DNA of 41,769 bases from an uncultured Oscillospiraceae bacterium (lineage in GTDB: Bacteria; Bacillota; Clostridia; Oscillospirales; Oscillospiraceae). The notes below the pieces were generated by a model. It saw only the letters and a program-made list of their open reading frames with translations. It was not told the origin of the DNA and did not search any database. Every line of letters starts with the position of its first letter. Position 1 is the first letter of the stretch. Location of the stretch: contig CAKUEH010000020.1 of NCBI GenBank assembly GCA_934646185.1, forward strand, positions 1-41,769, written 5' to 3'. A program made the position numbers and the translations under genes. Below are positions 25,192 to 33,352 of this stretch, piece by piece.

Positions 25192-26565
25192 TTACATGGA
25201 GATCAATCCGAAGGCGTTGGCGACGGAGCTGATGAGGATGATCGCGGCGAAGAACGGGCAGAGGAAGCGGATCATGGCGTTGAAGACCTTTTTCCGGCGG
25301 AACGTGGGCTCGCTGAGCAGGATCTCCTGCTCGATGCGGCTCACGCCCGCGACCCGCGAGACGAGCAGGCAGACCGCGATGGCCGCGATGGGCATCATGA
25401 CGGAATTCGTCAGAAAATCAAAGAAATCCAGCAGCTGCATGCCGATGATCTTCACGCCCGCCAGCGGCCCGTAGCCGAGCGAGGACAGACTGCCGAGCAC
25501 CAGCATCACGACGCCGGCGATGGCCGTCGATTTTTTCCGGCCCCAGCCGAGCTCGTCCTGGAAGGTCGACACGGCGCTCTCCGTCAGCGCGATGGAGCTC
25601 GTCAGCGCGGCGAACAGCACCAGCAGGAAAAACAGAATGCCGATGGGCGTGCCGAGGCCCATGGAGTCGAAGACCTTCGGGATCGTGATGAACATGAGCG
25701 ACGGGCCCGCCTTCAGCGCGTCCGGGTCTCCGCCCGAAAACGCGAACACGGCGGGGATGATCATGAGACCCGCCATAATGGCGATGGCCGTGTCGAAAAC
25801 CTCCACGTTGCGCGTCGAGCCCTCGATGGAAATGTCCTTTTTCATGTACGAGCCGAACGTGATGAGAATGCCCATGGCGATGGACAGCGAATAGAACATC
25901 TGCCCCATGGCCGTCACGACCGTCATCCACGAAAAATGCGCAAGGTTCGGCACGAGGAAATATTTTACGCCCTCCAGCGCGCCGGGCCGCGTCACGGAAT
26001 AGACCGCGATAATCACCGACAGCACCACGAGCACCGGCATCATGACCTTCGATACGCGCTCAATGCCGTTTTCCACGCCCGCGAAGATGATCGCCAGCGT
26101 CAGCGCCGCGAACACGATGAAGCAGATCTCCGCCGAGACGCCGTTGGAGATAAACGCGGAAAAATAGCCGTCGGCGGCAAGCGCGCTGCTGCGGCCGAGC
26201 ACATAATCGGCCAGATACTTGACGACCCAGCCGCCGATGACCGAGTAATACGGCACGATCAAAATCGGGATGATCGCGTTGATCCACCCGCCGAACCGCA
26301 GCCAGCCGGACTTGCCGAACGCCGCGAACGCGCCGACCGGGCTTTTGCCCGTCATGCGGCCCAACGACGTTTCGGCGACGATCATCGTATAGCCGAACGT
26401 CATGGCCAGCAGGATATAGACCAGCAGGAAGATCCCGCCGCCGTATTTCGCGGCCAGATACGGAAAGCGCCAGATGTTCCCCAGTCCGACGGACGCGCCC
26501 GCCGCCGACAGAACAAAGCCGAGCTTCCCGGAAAATGTACCTCTTGTATGTGATTTCTGACTCAT
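25192..26565 (-). CDS. Na+-dependent NSS-family amino-acid/solute symporter
   Basis: 457 residues with about 11-12 membrane helices. The N terminus SGKLGFVLSAAGASVGLGNIWRFPYLAAKYGGG is the hallmark TM1 of neurotransmitter:sodium symporters (LeuT fold), including the unwound substrate and Na1/Na2 region. The family in bacteria takes up amino acids such as tryptophan, tyrosine or leucine; specificity here is unknown. It is monocistronic and has its own promoter. Confidence 0.94.
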   Translation of the reverse strand: MSQKSHTRGTFSGKLGFVLSAAGASVGLGNIWRFPYLAAKYGGGIFLLVYILLAMTFGYTMIVAETSLGRMTGKSPVGAFAAFGKSGWLRFGGWINAIIPILIVPYYSVIGGWVVKYLADYVLGRSSALAADGYFSAFISNGVSAEICFIVFAALTLAIIFAGVENGIERVSKVMMPVLVVLSVIIAVYSVTRPGALEGVKYFLVPNLAHFSWMTVVTAMGQMFYSLSIAMGILITFGSYMKKDISIEGSTRNVEVFDTAIAIMAGLMIIPAVFAFSGGDPDALKAGPSLMFITIPKVFDSMGLGTPIGILFFLLVLFAALTSSIALTESAVSTFQDELGWGRKKSTAIAGVVMLVLGSLSSLGYGPLAGVKIIGMQLLDFFDFLTNSVMMPIAAIAVCLLVSRVAGVSRIEQEILLSEPTFRRKKVFNAMIRFLCPFFAAIILISSVANAFGLISM

Positions 26566-26617
26566 TTCTCTTCTCCGATCCGCTGCGCCAAAACACGCAG
26601 CTTTTACAGTGTATCAC

Positions 26618-26646
26618 AGAAGTGTGTAAAAAACAATCCCTCACAA
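26618..26646 (-). promoter_or_regulatory. Promoter of the NSS symporter gene
   Basis: Minus strand TTGTTT (26641-26646), 17-bp spacer, TACACT (26618-26623). Confidence 0.55.
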
Positions 26647-26792
26647 GAAAACACATGCTTTTCCTGTATTTACATTTTTATGGCTGCTCCCGCCCGTGCC
26701 GCCGTCGGAGAAAACGGCGGGGAAGTACGCGGGCGGACTCCGCACGCTTTCCGTTTCTTAAGAAATATTTATTGCTTTTCGATAAATTTTCA

Positions 26793-26821
26793 TTGACAAA
26801 CGATCTGCCTCGTGATAGTCT
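26793..26821 (+). promoter_or_regulatory. Promoter of the DUF2975 operon
   Basis: Consensus TTGACA (26793-26798), 17-bp spacer, TAGTCT (26816-26821), 28 bp before the first ATG. Confidence 0.7.
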
Positions 26822-26849
26822 GTAGCCACAGGAAGGGAGTGTGCTTCTT

Positions 26850-27299
26850 ATGAACTGGTCAAAGGATCGCTCCATCGCGCTCTCGCGCGGGTGTGTGGTG
26901 CTGTTTATGGTTCTGCTGGCGGCGCTCGACATCGGGTGCTATTGGGCAGTCAAATGGTTTGTCGGGCTGCGCCTGATGAACTGGCAGTATGTGTTTTTGA
27001 TGATGCTGACGATCTATCTCTGCAGCGGCTTCGGCTGGGTGCTGCTCGTGCGGCTGCGGCAGCTGCTGAACAATATCCGCAGGCAGCTCGTTTTCGACCT
27101 GCGGAACGTCAAGCTGCTGCGGCAGGTCAGCTGGTGCTGCGTCGGGGCGGGAGCCGTGTGCCTCGTCAGCTGCCTGTATTATCTGCCCTTCATCGCGGTC
27201 GCCATCGCGGCGGGCTTCATGGCGCTGATCGTGCGCATCGTCAAGAATATTTTCCAGCAGGCCATCGACATGAAGGCCGAGCTCGACCTCACGATCTAG
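26850..27299 (+). CDS. DUF2975-family membrane protein
   Basis: 149 residues with four membrane helices. The pattern LLNNIRRQLVFDLRNVKLLRQVSWCC between helices 2 and 3 matches DUF2975, and the C terminus VRIVKNIFQQAIDMKAELDLTI is typical of the family. In Bacillus such genes (yoaS) are paired with a small Xre regulator (yozG), exactly the order seen here. The start at 26850 has GGGAG about 10 bp upstream. Its function is unknown; the pair may form a membrane-linked regulatory unit. Confidence 0.85.
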   Translation: MNWSKDRSIALSRGCVVLFMVLLAALDIGCYWAVKWFVGLRLMNWQYVFLMMLTIYLCSGFGWVLLVRLRQLLNNIRRQLVFDLRNVKLLRQVSWCCVGAGAVCLVSCLYYLPFIAVAIAAGFMALIVRIVKNIFQQAIDMKAELDLTI

Positions 27300-27313
27300 G
27301 GGAGGGGAGCGGC

Positions 27314-27547
27314 ATGGAAATTCTCGTGAATCTGGACGTGATGATGGCGAAGCGCAAAATTTCCGCCGGAGAGCTGGCCGAGCGCGTCGGCATCACGCCT
27401 GCGAATCTGTCCATTCTCAAAAACAACAAGGCCAAGGCCATCCGCTTTTCCACGCTTATGGCCCTGTGCCGCGAGCTCCGCTGCCAGCCGGGCGACCTGC
27501 TGGAATTTGTGGACGATCAACGGGAGGGTTCCAATGGAAGAACATAA
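27314..27547 (+). CDS. XRE-family helix-turn-helix regulator (YozG-like)
   Basis: 77 residues, nearly all one HTH domain: LDVMMAKRKISAGELAERVGITPANLSILKNNKAKAIRFSTLMALCRELRCQPGDLLEF. GGGGAGGGGAG precedes the ATG. It starts 14 bp after the DUF2975 gene and overlaps the start of the next membrane gene by 14 bp. The three genes are therefore one operon, and this protein probably autoregulates it. Confidence 0.9.
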   Translation: MEILVNLDVMMAKRKISAGELAERVGITPANLSILKNNKAKAIRFSTLMALCRELRCQPGDLLEFVDDQREGSNGRT

Positions 27548-28865
27548 AAACAGCGAATTCCCCCGCCCGCCGGAAACGCCCGATTGGGCGCAGGAGGCGC
27601 TTGCACCGGCAAAGCCGCCGTTTTCTGCCAGCCGGAAGGAGCAGCTGCTGGCGTTCGGGATGTATGTGCTGGCGTATCTCTATCTGGGTTCCGGATGGTG
27701 GGCGCTGCCGCTGTTCACTGCTGGATTCCTCGCCGCCGGGGAATATCTCTGCCGGGACACGAGGCGCCCGCGCGAGAGCTGGGTCTGGCTGGGCTGCGTG
27801 GTGATGATCGCGGGCTGCCTTACATGGCGCAATCTGCATCCGAATCAGTACGACTCCCGGCTGGACGTGCAGGTCATGCAGGAATATGCTATCCCCTCGT
27901 TCCTTGCCTACCTTGCGCTGCATATCCTTGCCGTCTATTGGCTCCTGTGCCGCTCCGGACGTCTGACCGGCGGCGAAAGCGGCCATCTGCTGCCGCTCGA
28001 CGCGTTATATGCGTTTGTGTTTGTCCCGTTCAAGAATTTCTTCCTGCGTATCCGCTGCGTGCTGTTCGCGCTGAAGCCCAAACAGGAGCGGAAGGTCAAC
28101 GCCGGAGCCGTCGCGGCTGCCGTGCTGGCGGCGTTCGTCGTGCTGGTGCTGCTCGTTATGGTCATGACGCAGCTGTCCGCTGCGGACGATACGTTCAGCG
28201 ATCTTCTGGCCGGTCTGCGCAGCGCGCTGACGTTTGATCTCGATCAGGAGTGGTTCTTCCGCTTCCTCCTCAGTCTTCCCGTCGGGACCTATGTCTTCGG
28301 CCTGCTCGCGGGCCTTGGCCGCGAAACGCCCGAGACCATGCGGAAGCGCGGCGCGTCCGCGGAGGCCGCGCTGCCAAAGCTGCGCATCGTGCCGGAGGCC
28401 GTCTGGCTCGCAGCGCTGGGCGTGTTCAGCGCGCTCTATCTCGCGTTTTTCTTCGTGCAGGGCCGCTATCTGTTCGGCGCGTTCACGCGGACGTTCCCGG
28501 AGAGCTTCACGGTCGCGGAATACGCCCGCCAGGGCTTCTTTGAGCTCTGCCGCGTCATGGCGATCAATTTTACCCTCTTCTGGCTCGTCTCGCGCACTGC
28601 CCGGCGGGAAAGTAAGCCCGTCCGCTGGATGGCGGCGGCGCTTCTGATCGAGAGCATGCTCTTCGCCGTCGTCGCCCTGTCCAAGCTCGCGCTCTATATC
28701 GACTGCTTCGGCTTCACGCCCAAGCGCCTGCAGAGCACCTGGCTTGTCTGCGTCCTCCTGTTTGGCAGCGCCTGCGCGCTCTATACGCACCTGACCGGCA
28801 GGAAAAGCATGTGCGTCTGGATGATCTTCGGCGCCGTCACGCTGTCGCTGCTGTGCGTCTGGTAA
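27534..28865 (+). CDS. Polytopic membrane protein, DUF4153/DUF4173-like
   Basis: 443 residues with about 10-11 predicted membrane helices after a soluble, Pro-rich N-terminal 40 residues. The segments LPLDALYAFVFVPFKNFF, FFFVQGRYLFGAF and EYARQGFFELCRVMAINF are reminiscent of DUF4153/DUF4173 proteins. The function is not known. The ATG at 27534 follows GGGAGG by 6 bp and lies inside the end of the HTH gene. No terminator with a good T tract follows, only the hairpin at 28872. Confidence 0.8.
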   Translation: MEEHKNSEFPRPPETPDWAQEALAPAKPPFSASRKEQLLAFGMYVLAYLYLGSGWWALPLFTAGFLAAGEYLCRDTRRPRESWVWLGCVVMIAGCLTWRNLHPNQYDSRLDVQVMQEYAIPSFLAYLALHILAVYWLLCRSGRLTGGESGHLLPLDALYAFVFVPFKNFFLRIRCVLFALKPKQERKVNAGAVAAAVLAAFVVLVLLVMVMTQLSAADDTFSDLLAGLRSALTFDLDQEWFFRFLLSLPVGTYVFGLLAGLGRETPETMRKRGASAEAALPKLRIVPEAVWLAALGVFSALYLAFFFVQGRYLFGAFTRTFPESFTVAEYARQGFFELCRVMAINFTLFWLVSRTARRESKPVRWMAAALLIESMLFAVVALSKLALYIDCFGFTPKRLQSTWLVCVLLFGSACALYTHLTGRKSMCVWMIFGAVTLSLLCVW

Positions 28866-28871
28866 ATTGTC

Positions 28872-28912
28872 GGGTATCCGCGGATCGGCACGAAAAAATC
28901 CGCGGATACCCC
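28872..28912. terminator. Hairpin between the membrane operon and tRNA-fMet
   Basis: 13-bp perfect stem GGGTATCCGCGGA with its complement (28900-28912), loop about 15 nt. No T tract follows, so termination may be inefficient. Confidence 0.5.
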
Positions 28913-28913
28913 C

Positions 28914-28942
28914 TTGACAGCGCCGGGGCTCTGTGTTATTAT
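28914..28942 (+). promoter_or_regulatory. Promoter of tRNA-fMet
   Basis: Consensus TTGACA (28914-28919), 17-bp spacer, TATTAT (28937-28942), 27 bp before the tRNA. TATAAT is also readable at 28940. Confidence 0.8.
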
Positions 28943-28969
28943 AATAAAGATCTTTAGAGAGTGTCATAT

Positions 28970-29047
<78 letters not shown>

Positions 29048-29051
<4 letters not shown>

Positions 29052-29084
29052 ACAGCTGGTTTCAGTATGAAATCGGCTGTTTTT
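29048..29084 (+). terminator. Element-supplied terminator for tRNA-fMet
   Basis: AAAAACAGC-T-GGTTTC, loop AGTAT, GAAATC-G-GCTGTTTTT. It is just inside the element and replaces the native tRNA terminator now displaced to 41742. Confidence 0.8.
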
Positions 29085-29126
29085 CTATACTTTTTCAGAA
29101 AAATGAACAGAGCGGGCAAGCGAAGA

Positions 29127-29145
29127 ATTCAACTTTAATTCAACT
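29127..29145 (+). promoter_or_regulatory. Putative integrase arm-type sites, left end
   Basis: Two copies of ATTCAACT (29127-29134 and 29138-29145) with an 11-bp period, between attL and the integrase gene. The same motif and period recur near attR. Confidence 0.6.
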
Positions 29146-29156
29146 CGCTTTCAAAA

Positions 29157-30347
29157 TCACGCTTTTTTCAGGAAAATATCTGAGAGGATTTCTGCGTTCT
29201 TCTTGTCCGCTTCCTCGACGACGTGCGCGTAAATGTTTGCCGTTGTGCTCACCTGTGCGTGTCCCAGCCGCTTGGAGATCGAAACGGAATCCACGCCGTT
29301 GAAATAGAGCATGGATGCCATTGTGTGCCGGAACGCATGGGGATTGATATGCGGCAGGCCGTGGCGCTTGCTGAATTTGCTCATCCAGTCTGTCACGCTG
29401 TCCGGGTGCATGGGGCTGCCGTTCTCCTGCGAGAAGACAAAGCCCTGATTCTCGTAAAATTCACCCAGCCGCAGCCGCTCGGTATTCTGCCACGCACGAT
29501 AGGTGCGGAGAAGCTGCATCGTCTCTGCCGGGAGTGTAATATAGCGGTCAGATGTGGCCGTCTTCGGGGTGTCCTCGTAGATTCCGCGATCCGGGGCATA
29601 CAGAATGTTGTTGCAGATATGGACGCGGTTCTTCTCAAAGTCAACGGCGCTCCATTTTAGCCCCAGCAATTCCCCGCGCCGTGCACCGGTCAGCAGAAAC
29701 AGGTGCGTCAGCGTTTCCCATTTTAACGGCTCCTGCTTGAGTGCGTCGCGGATGGCTGCGATCTGTTCCGGCTGGAAGTAGTTCACTTCCTTCTTGGCGA
29801 CCTTCGGAAGCGTGGCCTTTGCCGCGACGTTGAAGGGAACCTGTCCTTCCTTCTCCGCCTGGTCAAGAACCGTAGAAATCAGCCGGTGGTGCTCCAGAAT
29901 GGTTTTCGCGGACAGTCCGGAACCGGTGCGCTTGTTCTGCCCCGGCTCGCCGAGCGCCGAATAGAAGCTGTTCAGATGGTCGGCCCGCAGGTCTTTCAGC
30001 TTGATATGACCGATAGCCGGATAGATGCGCTCGGTCAGCTCCTTATAACGGACGATTGTGGAGTGCTTCGCTCCGCGCTGTTCCTTCATGGCAATTACAT
30101 ATTCGCAGTACGGCTCAAACTTCTGGCGGCTGTCAGTGGTGACGCCCGCTCTGCATTCCTTCTCAAAGGTCGCGGCGAAAGCCTCGGCCTTTTTTCTTGC
30201 GCTCTTTTCCGTCCAAGTCGGCGAAACCTCGAACGTAGCCGTCCACGGCTTCAGCTGCTTCCCATCCGACCCCCGCCCGCGATGAACGCGGATGGAATAG
30301 GAGATCAACCGTCCGGTTTTGTCGCGGCGTTCTTGGATGTTAGCCAT
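29157..30347 (-). CDS. int: Tyrosine-recombinase integrase
   Basis: 396 residues, catalysing site-specific integration at the tRNA core. An N-terminal arm-binding domain (about 1-75, with an AP2-like Arg-rich start) is followed by the SAM-like core-binding domain (about 75-165) and the catalytic domain. Active-site residues are R223 (TGARRGE), K262, H337 and R340 (HAFRHT), H363 (LGHAQ) and the nucleophile Y373 (NIYAHV). All are present, so the enzyme looks active. It lies directly after the repressor gene with no gap and just inside attL. Confidence 0.96.
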   Translation of the reverse strand: MANIQERRDKTGRLISYSIRVHRGRGSDGKQLKPWTATFEVSPTWTEKSARKKAEAFAATFEKECRAGVTTDSRQKFEPYCEYVIAMKEQRGAKHSTIVRYKELTERIYPAIGHIKLKDLRADHLNSFYSALGEPGQNKRTGSGLSAKTILEHHRLISTVLDQAEKEGQVPFNVAAKATLPKVAKKEVNYFQPEQIAAIRDALKQEPLKWETLTHLFLLTGARRGELLGLKWSAVDFEKNRVHICNNILYAPDRGIYEDTPKTATSDRYITLPAETMQLLRTYRAWQNTERLRLGEFYENQGFVFSQENGSPMHPDSVTDWMSKFSKRHGLPHINPHAFRHTMASMLYFNGVDSVSISKRLGHAQVSTTANIYAHVVEEADKKNAEILSDIFLKKA

Positions 30348-30842
30348 TTATGCTTCCTCGCATTCTTTAAGTATTCTAGTGAGCCAAGCTGCAGAAAACG
30401 TAAATATGTCCTCCTGCAGCTTTTCGTATTGTACATAGCTTAATGATCCAATCTCTTTTCCTTCTTTGAAAATAACGTGATTGCAACCGGACGAAGGATT
30501 GGAAATGATTGCTTTCTGTTGACTCGCGATAAATTCAAGAAGTGCATCAATCCCATTATACGCTGCTTTCTTTGCTTTCTGCAATTCTTCTACTGTCCGG
30601 TAGTTATCATGGAGCAGAAGATACTCATACCGTACATTCAGCGCCTGGCCAAGAACCTTCGCATATTTATCCGACATTTCACGAACATTATTTTCCAGAA
30701 ATCCGATCTGTTTTTCGGAACCCGTAGTGCTAGAACCATCTCTATTATTGTAAATCTGCTCTGCTAGTTGCCTTTGAGTTAGTCCCTTATCCTTTCTGCA
30801 TTTTTTGAGTCTTTCACCGGAGTTCAACATTCCATCGTTCAT
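30348..30842 (-). CDS. Phage-type repressor, XRE helix-turn-helix
   Basis: 164 residues. The N-terminal HTH (RLKKCRKDKGLTQRQLAEQIYN...EKQIGFLENNVREMSDKYAKVLGQALNV) is of the Cro/CI type; a C-terminal domain (about 85-164) has no recognisable LexA-like protease residues. It probably maintains the integrated state and controls the divergent rightward genes. AGAGGT lies 8 bp before the ATG. It is co-directional and contiguous with integrase, so the two are likely co-transcribed. Confidence 0.88.
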   Translation of the reverse strand: MNDGMLNSGERLKKCRKDKGLTQRQLAEQIYNNRDGSSTTGSEKQIGFLENNVREMSDKYAKVLGQALNVRYEYLLLHDNYRTVEELQKAKKAAYNGIDALLEFIASQQKAIISNPSSGCNHVIFKEGKEIGSLSYVQYEKLQEDIFTFSAAWLTRILKECEEA

Positions 30843-30884
30843 TTATGTTACCTCTGTTTTCTTGACTCCTTCCAAATATTGAGT

Positions 30885-31042
30885 TATAACGTGTTATAGC
30901 ATCGTGAAAAATCCCATAGAGTTTTGCCCCACGTTTTGGACCCACCCAGAAATACGCATATTGGACTATCCGAAATGTGGTTCCATTCGCGATATTTCTG
31001 CCGTATAATTGACGCGTAAAGTTAAAAATCGTCCGCGATATT
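30885..31042. promoter_or_regulatory. Lysogeny-type control region: operator palindrome, promoter and direct repeats
   Basis: The palindrome TATAAC-GT-GTTATA (30885-30898) is a likely repressor operator. A rightward promoter TTCCAT (30981-30986), 17 bp, TATAAT (31004-31009) fits the early genes. CGCGATATT occurs at 30988-30996, inside that promoter's spacer, and again at 31034-31042, and may be a second operator pair. This lies between the divergent repressor and excisionase-like genes. Confidence 0.6.
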
Positions 31043-31108
31043 CCCATTCCATTATATCCCGGCCGGTTTTGTCTGTCAAGATTGCAACGCTACAAAGGAG
31101 GAATAGAA

Positions 31109-31291
31109 ATGTTGCAAACCATCAGGGAGGTTGCGAAGCGCGGAATCGCATCTGAATCCTTTATCCGCAGGCTGGTCGCTCAAGGGCAATGTCCGGGCGT
31201 GTATTCAGGAACACGGTTCCTCGTAAACGTGCCAAAGCTGATCGAGTATATTGACACCGAAAGCGTAAAGCAGAAGGGCAAGGTATCTTAG
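31109..31291 (+). CDS. Excisionase-like MerR-type small DNA-binding protein
   Basis: 60 residues. The fold TIREVAKRGIASESFIRRLVAQGQCPGVYSGTRFLVNVPKLIEYID is the winged helix of Xis and MerR-like 'helix-turn-helix domain' proteins found next to integrases. It probably directs excision by bending att-arm DNA. AAGGAGG precedes the ATG by 8 bp. It is the first gene of the rightward early operon. Confidence 0.78.
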   Translation: MLQTIREVAKRGIASESFIRRLVAQGQCPGVYSGTRFLVNVPKLIEYIDTESVKQKGKVS

Positions 31292-31295
31292 AAAT

Positions 31296-31721
31296 ATGCG
31301 CATTAGTGAAGAAAATGCCCCTGCCGGTGCTGGAACACCGACAAGGGCGCGGAACGAAGATTTTGCGGTCATTCATTCCGCTTATAATTTTACCACAAGT
31401 GTAGGAAAAGTGCTACATATTTCTGATTTGCTCCATCCCGGCGCAGAAAATGGGGTCAAGCTGACGGAACTTGCCGCCCTTACCAATCAGGACGAGCGAA
31501 TTGTGCGGCGGCGGATTCAAGCAGAGCGCAAGGCGGGCAAGCTGATCCTGTCGGATTGCCTACACGGATATTTCTTGCCAGCGTCCGAGCAGGAAGCGCG
31601 GCGGTTTATTCGCTCCATGAGTGGCCGCGCAGTTGAAATCGCTGCTGTCAGCCGTGCAGTAGAGGCGGCGCTTGCGGATATGGCCGGACAAGAGCGGATC
31701 GCGGGGTGGAACGATGGCTAA
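31296..31721 (+). CDS. Winged-helix DNA-binding protein
   Basis: 141 residues. KLTELAALTNQDERIVRRRIQAERKAGKLILSD (about 53-85) is a helix-turn-helix with a wing strand, seen in small regulators of Firmicute phages; the C-terminal 40 residues are helical. It starts 4 bp after the upstream stop with a poor ribosome site (AGAAATATGCGC context), so translation is probably coupled. Role: early regulation or replication control; not certain. Confidence 0.65.
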   Translation: MRISEENAPAGAGTPTRARNEDFAVIHSAYNFTTSVGKVLHISDLLHPGAENGVKLTELAALTNQDERIVRRRIQAERKAGKLILSDCLHGYFLPASEQEARRFIRSMSGRAVEIAAVSRAVEAALADMAGQERIAGWNDG

Positions 31722-32400
31722 ACGAAGAATGTTTTCCCTTGACGTTGTGGATACAGATACGTTTCTCGATTTACCAGCAAGTTCTCAATCCCTGTATTTC
31801 CACCTCGGTATGCGAGCAGACGACGATGGTTTTGTATCGTCTCCAAAGCGCATCACGGCGATGGTAAACGCATCGAGCGATGACTTGAAGCTGTTGATGG
31901 CAAAAGGACTTGTGATCCCATTTGATTCTGGTGTGTGCGTCATTCGGGACTGGAAGGTGAACAATTACATTCAGAGTGATCGATATACCCCGACGCTCTA
32001 CATGGAGGAGAAGAAGCACCTTTCCTGCAAAAAATCGGGCCAGTATGACTATTCGGATATACCATGTATCCAGAGTGTATCCGAGTTGGATACACAGGTA
32101 AGGTTAGGCAAGGAGAGGAAAGCAAAGAGTAAGAGTGTTAGGGCGGACAAGCCGCCCCGCGCTTCGCGCTTCACACCTCCCACCGTTGATGAAGTCAAAT
32201 CTTACTGCGTGGAGCGGGGAAACAGCGTCGATCCGGCACGGTTTGTTGACTTCTACGCCTCAAAGGGCTGGCTTGTTGGGAAGTCAAAAATGAAGGACTG
32301 GCGGGCCGCTGTGCGGTCTTGGGAACGGTCAGATTCACAGCAGAAGGCGACAAATAAAGACAGGATTCGCAGCTATGACGCGGACGAATCCTTTGTGTGA
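31714..32400 (+). CDS. Phage replisome organiser-like replication initiator
   Basis: 228 residues. The N terminus AKRRMFSLDVVDTDTFLDLPASSQSLYFHLGMRADDDGFVSSP is typical of phage replisome organisers (winged helix of the DnaD/DnaB type). A Lys/Ser-rich linker and then FTPPTVDEVKSYCVERGN...GKSKMKDWRAAVRSW, a common C-terminal module of these proteins, follow. It overlaps the previous gene by 8 bp. With the DnaC-like loader next door, it probably binds an origin and recruits helicase, so the element can likely replicate after excision. Confidence 0.82.
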   Translation: MAKRRMFSLDVVDTDTFLDLPASSQSLYFHLGMRADDDGFVSSPKRITAMVNASSDDLKLLMAKGLVIPFDSGVCVIRDWKVNNYIQSDRYTPTLYMEEKKHLSCKKSGQYDYSDIPCIQSVSELDTQVRLGKERKAKSKSVRADKPPRASRFTPPTVDEVKSYCVERGNSVDPARFVDFYASKGWLVGKSKMKDWRAAVRSWERSDSQQKATNKDRIRSYDADESFV

Positions 32401-32413
32401 GGAGGGCAACGAT

Positions 32414-33277
32414 ATGGACGTATCGAACATGGTGAACCGGCTTGCAGGAGATGTTCAAAAGATGGACGCCCCTGGAGATTACCGGGAGAACGGCATTGTA
32501 CACTGTGCTGTTTGCGGTGAGCCGAAACAGGCACGCAAGCAGCTTCCAGATGGCAAGGGCGGTTTTATTGAACGCCTTGTTCCCATCTCCTGCGCCTGCG
32601 TCCGCGCAAAGGACGAATCAGTGAAGCAGAAAGACCGGCGTGAGCAGTTTATGGCATCGATGCAGCAAACCTGGGCAGCGGATCAGCTGCAGATCCCGAA
32701 CTGCCTGCGAAAAACCTTCGATGTTGATGACAGGCACGCGAAAAATGTTTCGGAAGTCTGCCGCCGGTACGCGGCGCAGTGGCCGAAGATGAAGCAGAAA
32801 AATATCGGCGTTCTGCTGTTCGGCACTGTCGGTGCAGGCAAGAGCTTTTATGCGTGCGCGATTGCAAATGCGGTTCTGGCACAGTTTGATTCTGCTGTCA
32901 TCACAAGTTTTCCTCGAATTCTGAATCTGCTGCAATCCACGCAGGACAAGCAAGCATTGCTTGACCGGATGCAGAGCTATTCGCTACTGGTGCTGGATGA
33001 TCTCGGCGCGGAGCGGGATACGGCATACGCTGCCGAGCAGGTCTTCAACGTCGTTGACGCCCGGGTACAGACCGGCTTACCGCTCATCGTGACCACCAAT
33101 CTGTCAGTCGCAGAAATGCAGAATGCGGATTCCATGCAGCTAAAGCGTATCTATGACCGTGTGCTGGAGCTTTGTCCCGTGCGAATCAAGCTCGAAGGTG
33201 AGAGCCGACGCACACAGAACGCGCAGCAGCGGCTCGCAGTCGCAAATGATCTTCTGAAGCCGCCTGCGCGTACATAA
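32414..33277 (+). CDS. DnaC/DnaI-like helicase-loader ATPase
   Basis: 287 residues. An N-terminal Cys cluster (C31xxC34, C60xC62) looks like a zinc site, as in DnaI. The AAA+ core has Walker A GTVGAGKS (137-144), Walker B LLVLDD (191-196) with GAE after it, and sensor I TTN (227-229). The family loads DnaB-type helicase onto origin DNA. GGAGG lies about 9 bp before the ATG. With the upstream replisome organiser it forms the element's replication module. Confidence 0.9.
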   Translation: MDVSNMVNRLAGDVQKMDAPGDYRENGIVHCAVCGEPKQARKQLPDGKGGFIERLVPISCACVRAKDESVKQKDRREQFMASMQQTWAADQLQIPNCLRKTFDVDDRHAKNVSEVCRRYAAQWPKMKQKNIGVLLFGTVGAGKSFYACAIANAVLAQFDSAVITSFPRILNLLQSTQDKQALLDRMQSYSLLVLDDLGAERDTAYAAEQVFNVVDARVQTGLPLIVTTNLSVAEMQNADSMQLKRIYDRVLELCPVRIKLEGESRRTQNAQQRLAVANDLLKPPART

Positions 33278-33280
33278 AAA

Positions 33281-33296
33281 CCGCCCTTTCGGGCGG
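33281..33296. terminator. Small hairpin after the helicase-loader gene
   Basis: CCGCCC-TTTC-GGGCGG, preceded by AAAAA. The T tract would be on the minus strand only, so rightward termination is doubtful; it may act in attenuation or block leftward transcription. Confidence 0.4.
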
Positions 33297-33352
33297 CTCC
33301 TGTGGTGAACGAATCAGTTTTGCAAACTCATTTTACCGCAGGAGGACGCAAA

